A DNA stretch of 55,928 nt from an uncultured Acidobacteriota bacterium (lineage in GTDB: Bacteria > Acidobacteriota > Blastocatellia > RBC074). A model generated the notes under the pieces. That model saw nothing but the letters and a program-made list of their open reading frames with translations. It did not search any database and had not been told where the DNA came from. Position 1 is the stretch's first letter. Each line of letters starts with the position of its first letter. The translations under genes and the position numbers were made by a program. The DNA lies in the NCBI GenBank assembly GCA_902825875.1, contig CADECP010000046.1, positions 1 through 55,928 of the forward strand. Reading direction: 5' to 3'. Shown here one piece after another: positions 51,208 through 55,928 of this stretch.

Positions 51208-53901
51208 ATGAAAAGAGTCGTACTCTTTGCGTTGGCTTTATGTGTTTTCTCGCTTCTGACTCTGTCACGCTCTGATTCCATCACGAATCCGGTTGAGGCT
51301 CAGGCGCAACTGCCCTTCGAAAACAAAGGGGCGGCTGCGGCTTGGCAGGCGTTGCTGCGGTTGCGTTCGACGGCGACCGTTTTGCACACAACGGCTCACC
51401 CCGACGACGAAGACGGCGCGATGCTGACCTGGCTCAGCCGCCACGAAGGCATTCGCACCGGTTTGTTGTCGCTCAATCGCGGCGAAGGCGGCGCGAATCT
51501 GGTCGGGCCGGAACTGTATGACGCGCTCGGCATTTTGCGAACCGAAGAACTGCTGGCTGCCAGTCGGTTTTACGGTGTTGATCTGATGTTCACGCGCGTG
51601 ACGGATTTCGGTTTTTCCAAACGGCTGGACGAAACCATCGAACATTGGGGCAAAGACGTTGCGCTTGGCGATATGGTTCACGCCATTCGGTTGTATCGCC
51701 CGGAAGTCATTCTCTCGCGCTTCCACGGCAAACCGCGCGACGGGCACGGCAACCACCAAGCCGCCGGATTGTTGAGCGCCGAAGTCTTCAAAGCCGCCGC
51801 CGATCCGAACGCTTTTCCCGAACACTTCAAAGAAGGGTTGCGCCCCTGGCAAGTCAAAAAACTTTATCGAAGTGTGCGCGAAAACGAAGCTTCGACTTTG
51901 AAAGTGGACGTTGGCGCTTACGATCCGCTGCTCGGTCGTTCGTACCGCGAAATCGCGCGCGACGGTTTGAGCCATCAACGTTCGCAAGGCGCAGGCGCTG
52001 GCAGAGTTGCTCCCGGTTCGGCCATGTCTTCGTGGCTGCTGGAGGAAAGCCTGGTCGGGAAAAACGAAAAAGAAAACTCGATCTTTGACGGTATTGACAC
52101 GACGATTTTGGGAATGGCCAAGCTGGCCGGTTCAATCAACATCACGGCGGAACTGACTGCGCTGAACAACAACGTCGAATCCGCAATCAAAAAATTTGAT
52201 GCGCGCCAACCGTGGGTTGTCGCTGGCGATCTGGCCGCGGCAGCCAGAACCATTTTGAATTTAACCGCCAAGGTCAAAGCCGCAAATATAGAAGCCGCGA
52301 GCCAAGCTCAGTTGTTGTTTTTGCTCGGCAACAAAGAACGCGAACTCAACGATGCGATGAATAAAGCTTTGGGTTTGGTGATGGAAGCGCTGATTGATCC
52401 TACGATGAAACCAGAAGGGCAAGGGGGAGGTTTTGGTCAGCCGCGCGAAACGTTTAGCGTGGCGATTCCCGGACAGATTTTTTCGGTGACGATGAGCGTT
52501 GTAAATCGCAGTCCGGTAAGCCTGACTGATGGGCAAGCGATCATGGCACCGCCAAAGGGGTGGGAAGTAAGACTGAAGCCGTTATCCAGTGCGATGCCGG
52601 TCAACAATTCAACCCTGAAGGCGCAATTCGAAATCAAGGTTGCCGAAACCGCCGAATACTCTAGGCCATATTGGTCGCGCCTCAACGAACTGCGCGATCA
52701 TATTTACCAAATCAACAAACCGGAGTTTTTGCACCTGCCGTTCGCTCCGCCAGACGTGGTTGGAGTTTTCAATTACGAAATCAACGGTGTTCGCTTCACG
52801 CTGACGCAGCCCGCGCAGACCATTTACATTGACCGCCCGTGGGGAGAGCAGCGGCGTTTACTGACGGTCGCTCCGGCCATCGGAGTCGCGCTTTCGCCTC
52901 GCGTTGGCGTTGTTCCGGTCGGAGCCGCGCAAACCTCGTTTAACGTCACGGTCAACGTCCTGAACAACGTCAAAGGCAATTCCACAGGCAAAGTCCGCCT
53001 GAAACTGCCGACAGGATGGACAGCAATACCAGCCGAGCAAACCTTTAACTTCACGCACGAAGGCGAAATCAGCAACTTCGCGTTCAAGGTTTCAGTCCCG
53101 CGCGTGACCGGCGGCGATGCCGATTTCAAGATTCAAGCCGTCGCCGAATATGCCGGGCGCGAATACACCGAAGGTTATGAAGTCATAGCTCACCGCGACA
53201 ACGAGCCGCGTCATCTTTACAGGCCTGCGACGATGGCTGTGCGCGGAGTCAGCGTGAATGTCGCTCCGAACCTGAATGTCGGTTATGTGATGGGCGTAGG
53301 CGATGAAATTCCGAAGGCGCTTGAACAGATCGGCGTCAGAGTGACGATGCTGGGTGAAAATGATCTGGCCAGCGGCAATCTGGATGGCTTCGACGCCGTC
53401 ATTGTAGGCATTCGCGCAACCGCCATCCGCGACGATTTGAAGGCTTACAGCAAACGATTGTTGGAATACTGCGAACGCGGCGGCAATCTGGTTTACCAGT
53501 ATCAAACGCAGGAATTCGATGCCGCGCCATACGGCCCGTATCCGTACAAGCTGGGCGCGCGCGCCGAAGAAGTTTCGGAAGAAGATTCCAAAATCACCAT
53601 CCTCGATCCGGCAAATCCAAATTTTAACGCGCCGAACAAAATCACGCTCGCCGATTTCGATGGCTGGGTGGAAGAGCGCGGCTCGAAATGGATGAGCACC
53701 TGGGACGAACGCTACAAACCACTGCTGGAATGCAACGACCGCCAACAAGCGCCGCAAAAAGGCGGTTTGATGTACGCGCAACACGGCAAAGGCACGTTCG
53801 TTTACGCGGCTTATGCGTTTTACCGCCAGTTGCCCGCAGGCGTTCAAGGCGGTTATCGCCTCTTCGCCAACATCGTCAGCTTGAAAAAACAACCTCGCTG
53901 A
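51208..53901 (+). CDS. Secreted PIG-L (LmbE)-family deacetylase with large C-terminal region
   Basis: An 897-residue protein with a signal peptide (1-33). The LmbE-like zinc hydrolase has AHPDDED (His64, Asp67) and HGNHQAAG (His180, His183). PIG-L enzymes remove N-acetyl groups from sugars such as GlcNAc derivatives. The remaining roughly 600 residues contain beta-sandwich-like stretches (FSVTMSVVNRSPVSLTDGQA, NVTVNVLNNVKGNS) and a C-terminal alpha/beta region (VGIRATAIRDDLKAYSKRLL). The length is far beyond a plain PIG-L enzyme, as in secreted Acidobacterial and Bacteroidetes relatives. GGAGG lies upstream. It is separated from the cytochrome genes by a terminator, so a functional link is not implied. 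Confidence 0.87.
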   Translation: MKRVVLFALALCVFSLLTLSRSDSITNPVEAQAQLPFENKGAAAAWQALLRLRSTATVLHTTAHPDDEDGAMLTWLSRHEGIRTGLLSLNRGEGGANLVGPELYDALGILRTEELLAASRFYGVDLMFTRVTDFGFSKRLDETIEHWGKDVALGDMVHAIRLYRPEVILSRFHGKPRDGHGNHQAAGLLSAEVFKAAADPNAFPEHFKEGLRPWQVKKLYRSVRENEASTLKVDVGAYDPLLGRSYREIARDGLSHQRSQGAGAGRVAPGSAMSSWLLEESLVGKNEKENSIFDGIDTTILGMAKLAGSINITAELTALNNNVESAIKKFDARQPWVVAGDLAAAARTILNLTAKVKAANIEAASQAQLLFLLGNKERELNDAMNKALGLVMEALIDPTMKPEGQGGGFGQPRETFSVAIPGQIFSVTMSVVNRSPVSLTDGQAIMAPPKGWEVRLKPLSSAMPVNNSTLKAQFEIKVAETAEYSRPYWSRLNELRDHIYQINKPEFLHLPFAPPDVVGVFNYEINGVRFTLTQPAQTIYIDRPWGEQRRLLTVAPAIGVALSPRVGVVPVGAAQTSFNVTVNVLNNVKGNSTGKVRLKLPTGWTAIPAEQTFNFTHEGEISNFAFKVSVPRVTGGDADFKIQAVAEYAGREYTEGYEVIAHRDNEPRHLYRPATMAVRGVSVNVAPNLNVGYVMGVGDEIPKALEQIGVRVTMLGENDLASGNLDGFDAVIVGIRATAIRDDLKAYSKRLLEYCERGGNLVYQYQTQEFDAAPYGPYPYKLGARAEEVSEEDSKITILDPANPNFNAPNKITLADFDGWVEERGSKWMSTWDERYKPLLECNDRQQAPQKGGLMYAQHGKGTFVYAAYAFYRQLPAGVQGGYRLFANIVSLKKQPR

Positions 53902-54323
53902 GAGTTTGATGATCCGGCGCTCTGACCTGACCGCCACCTATCAAGGCATCTGCCCGATTCCGCTCAACGGCAAACACACCGGCAACGACATGGGCGGCAA
54001 ATGGGAATTCAGCGGCTTTTCCAGCAACTGGGAAGCCAAAAAGTCCCAGGCTAGCTGTTCAAGGGCTTCGGTCATCGTTTCGGCCATTGCACGGGCTCTG
54101 ACGACGATAGCCCGATATTGCATCATCTAAATACCTGAAACTGAACCGCTTAAGACCGCACACCAGATGGTGCATTGGTTTGCGAGCTAAAGTGGCCGAA
54201 ACGATGATCGAAGCCCTGTTCAAGCTGGTAGGCCAGTGGCATCGCAAGGAATCATCGGCCTTTTGATTTCCAGTGCATCATTCATTGCTACTCATTGCTA
54301 CTTATTGGTCAAACTAAGCGATC
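53902..54323. other. Gene-poor region with a long inverted repeat and degraded coding fragment
   Basis: No confident gene is seen in this 422-bp stretch. It holds an inverted repeat (33-bp arms at 54053-54085 and 54194-54226), a coding-like fragment at 53906-54040 (SDLTATYQGICPIPLNGKHT) with no match I recognise, and short ATTGCTACT tandem units near 54284-54307. The fragment and repeat may be the scar of a mobile element. Confidence 0.5.
54053..54226. repeat. Inverted repeat with 33-bp arms
   Basis: Arms 54053-54085 and 54194-54226 are closely complementary (sharing GGCTTCGATCATCGTTTCGG-type sequence with few mismatches), separated by 108 bases. Each arm read inwards encodes the same peptide (AETM.EAL). 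They could be ends of a small element or a structured RNA. Confidence 0.75.
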
Positions 54324-55364
54324 TTAGCGATTCATCTTTGCCCATTCGCGCCAATACGTTAGGTAACGCTGCTCATTGGCCGAGTAAACGTCATAAGCTG
54401 GCGCCCATTCCCATTGTTTGGTAATTGTTGCCAATCCCATTACTCCTTGATACCGAACTTCCCGATCACTGTCCATTAGCGCCGTTATTAAAGCTGAGGA
54501 GGCTTGCCTATCGCCGGTATTACGCAATGCCATTGATGCGTTCCGGCGTGTCTGCAAGTCTCCAATGGCAATAAGCTTTGAAAGAAACGGAATTGCTCGT
54601 GGGTCTTTTACCCTAGCCAAAGAGCTGGATAATTTGTTAATCATAGACATCGGAGCATTTTTAGGCGGGTTCAATAAAAGACGTTCAACAACACTCATTT
54701 GCGAGACATCATTTAGCCCTAGCAATCCTGCACAGGCAGCAATTTGTAATGAGATGTTATCGTCGTTTGAGACACGGCGGAGTGTTAACTTAGAAGCCTC
54801 TGTATCAACGCTGCCCAAAGCCGCTATCGCAACTCTTTTATCGGTTTCAGAAACGTTCGGATATTCCAATGCTTGAGAAAGCTCCCCTATAACACGATCC
54901 AGATCGGTATTTTCAACTTTTGGTGGATTAGGGACAGCAGCGAGAAAAGGATAGTATGGCTCGATAGGCTCATATCGCTTCTCATCCACTTTTCGAAGGA
55001 AAAATAGGGCAAGTCTGTCTCGACTTGGAAGAACATAGGATCGTATCGGAGTTGATAGAAACTCAACTGCGATTGAAGAGTTATCTGTTTTCCCTTTAAT
55101 CAGCCTACTTACATTAAGCTTGGAAATATAGTGAATCACTTCAAACGACTGCCCTTGCTCAGTCAATTTTTCGCGCCTTTCCTCGCCAAAAGTAGCTACC
55201 TGCCCAACAACAATTAGGTCTGAATCTGAGATAAGTTGCGCGAGAAATAAACCGGGAACTATTTCCGAGGTAAACCTGTAGAAATAAAGCGGCATACCAG
55301 ACCTGTTGTATTGTAACAATGCAAAGCAGGTCACCAAAACAACACAACTAATAATGTAACGCAT
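54324..55364 (-). CDS. HEAT-repeat protein with N-terminal membrane segment
   Basis: A 346-residue protein. Residues 1-20 form a signal or anchor (YIISCVVLVTCFALL). Residues 150-345 contain several HEAT/PBS-type helix pairs, such as RNASMALRNTGDRQASSALI and DREVRYQGVMGLATITKQWE. Residues 45-130 look like a beta domain. The function is unknown; HEAT domains mediate binding. Base composition and codon use (AGA, ATA, TTA) are more AT-rich than upstream genes, hinting at transfer. Confidence 0.72.
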   Translation of the reverse strand: MRYIISCVVLVTCFALLQYNRSGMPLYFYRFTSEIVPGLFLAQLISDSDLIVVGQVATFGEERREKLTEQGQSFEVIHYISKLNVSRLIKGKTDNSSIAVEFLSTPIRSYVLPSRDRLALFFLRKVDEKRYEPIEPYYPFLAAVPNPPKVENTDLDRVIGELSQALEYPNVSETDKRVAIAALGSVDTEASKLTLRRVSNDDNISLQIAACAGLLGLNDVSQMSVVERLLLNPPKNAPMSMINKLSSSLARVKDPRAIPFLSKLIAIGDLQTRRNASMALRNTGDRQASSALITALMDSDREVRYQGVMGLATITKQWEWAPAYDVYSANEQRYLTYWREWAKMNR

Positions 55365-55400
55365 ATTTAACTCCTCGTAAGGTAGATACGATTCACAAAT

Positions 55401-55428
55401 AGCCAGTCAGTTTGAGAACTGACTGGCT
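55401..55428 (-). terminator. Hairpin terminator of the right-edge gene
   Basis: Perfect 12-bp arms (left arm AGCCAGTCAGTT) with a 4-base loop, 18 bases after the stop of the minus-strand gene at 55447 and followed by ATTTGTG in that direction. Confidence 0.7.
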
Positions 55429-55446
55429 ATAGGAATAGATTTTCTT

Positions 55447-55928
55447 CTAATTAACAGGCGAGGTTATACTCTCGTGCGTCCCGTGATCAATGTACTTGCG
55501 CAACTGATCCGTTTGCACAACTCGCCCGGAACCAGGGGCTTGGTGACCGATCAAATGCGACTGATTCGCATATTGGACCAATTGATTGCTTAGAGGGTTT
55601 TGAGGTGAAGTTGGGTTTGGAGAGTAAAGCCCAAATACCGACGAAAATCCAATACTATCCGTATAGTCTGCCGGATTAGCATTGTTTGTGCCATTAGCCG
55701 TGAAAGCTGGCCAATTATTTGAGGTCGCGGCCGTTGTCTCGCTTGTAAAGTATTCATTTGCAGGTATTGCGGCTGGAAGCAAGCGCCCAAATTGGTCAAG
55801 TATCTGGTAATGCCAGACGCTGTTAAACCCCACTAAAGGAAAACCGGCTCCTTGATCGTCTATAGACTGTAAAGGCTTTGTTGCACGAATAGGTTGTTGC
55901 CGCTGCGGGAGCGGCAGTCTGGTAAGCT
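55447..55928 (-). CDS. C-terminal part of an unrecognised protein, cut by the window edge
   Basis: The frame is open to the window end, giving about 160 residues of an incomplete protein. It is rich in Asn, Thr, Ser and Pro (NGTNNANPADYTDSIGF) and contains aromatic repeats (VWHYQILDQFGRLLPAAIPA), suggesting a secreted or surface protein. No domain is recognised. A hairpin terminator follows it. The next gene on the same strand is the HEAT protein. Confidence 0.65.
   Translation of the reverse strand, partial: LTRLPLPQRQQPIRATKPLQSIDDQGAGFPLVGFNSVWHYQILDQFGRLLPAAIPANEYFTSETTAATSNNWPAFTANGTNNANPADYTDSIGFSSVFGLYSPNPTSPQNPLSNQLVQYANQSHLIGHQAPGSGRVVQTDQLRKYIDHGTHESITSPVN

Overview
The window looks like chromosomal DNA of a Gram-negative, probably aerobic heterotroph, most likely Acidobacteriota near class Blastocatellia. 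This is inference, because no rRNA or tRNA gene is present to confirm it. Supporting signs are a Kdo transferase and a C-terminally aromatic outer-membrane barrel (Gram-negative envelope), an F420-type oxidoreductase next to a three-subunit xanthine-dehydrogenase-type enzyme, a CarD-like regulator, a Tat-exported Gfo/Idh/MocA protein, an EF-P with an unusual tip loop, and very many dispersed palindromic repeats.

Layout. 0.2-11.4 kb is housekeeping: a polytopic membrane protein, CarD-like regulator, MsbA-like exporter, yicC-gmk-rpoZ-coaBC, a family-4 uracil-DNA glycosylase, then murB and murA converging with overlapping 3' ends. 11.0-16.3 kb holds a receiver-only response regulator, a Gfo/Idh/MocA oxidoreductase, RNase Z, a methylmalonate/malonate-semialdehyde dehydrogenase and a toxin-antitoxin pair whose PIN toxin is frameshifted. 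16.6-32.5 kb, all on the minus strand, reads as a nucleobase/cyclic-amide catabolic region: NCS1 permease, nitrilase-family amidase, D-aminoacylase-like hydrolase, LLM oxidoreductase and molybdenum hydroxylase subunits. It is split by a type I restriction-modification island (21.8-28.3 kb) containing hsdR, a fused hsdM-hsdS, a REP-type Y1 transposase, an hsdS remnant and several large palindromic elements. One element lies in frame inside hsdM-hsdS.

32.5-40.2 kb, also on the minus strand, carries HEAT and DUF2442 proteins, an EamA permease, a DUF4230 protein, an orphan DNA methyltransferase with variant motifs, a membrane protein, an MFS permease, an LhgO-like oxidase and a YmdB-like phosphodiesterase. 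40.7-53.9 kb on the plus strand carries efp, waaA, a CHAD domain divided between two overlapping genes, then the most intriguing block: an outer-membrane beta-barrel, an NTF2-like protein and a 1346-residue membrane-anchored cytochrome with ten CXXCH haem sites fused to an LVIVD beta-propeller. A YbjN-like secreted protein and a secreted PIG-L deacetylase follow. The right end (54.3-55.9 kb) is visibly more AT-rich and holds a HEAT protein and a gene cut by the window edge.

Three layers of repeats cut across the window: (i) REP/MITE-like elements around the Y1 transposase; (ii) a 27-bp palindrome family with 12-bp arms and a 3-nt centre, one copy translated within murB; (iii) long hairpins whose arms are themselves tandem-repetitive and which often fill the space just before a start codon (yicC, murB, waaA). 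A heptamer repeat also forms the linker between the two halves of coaBC.
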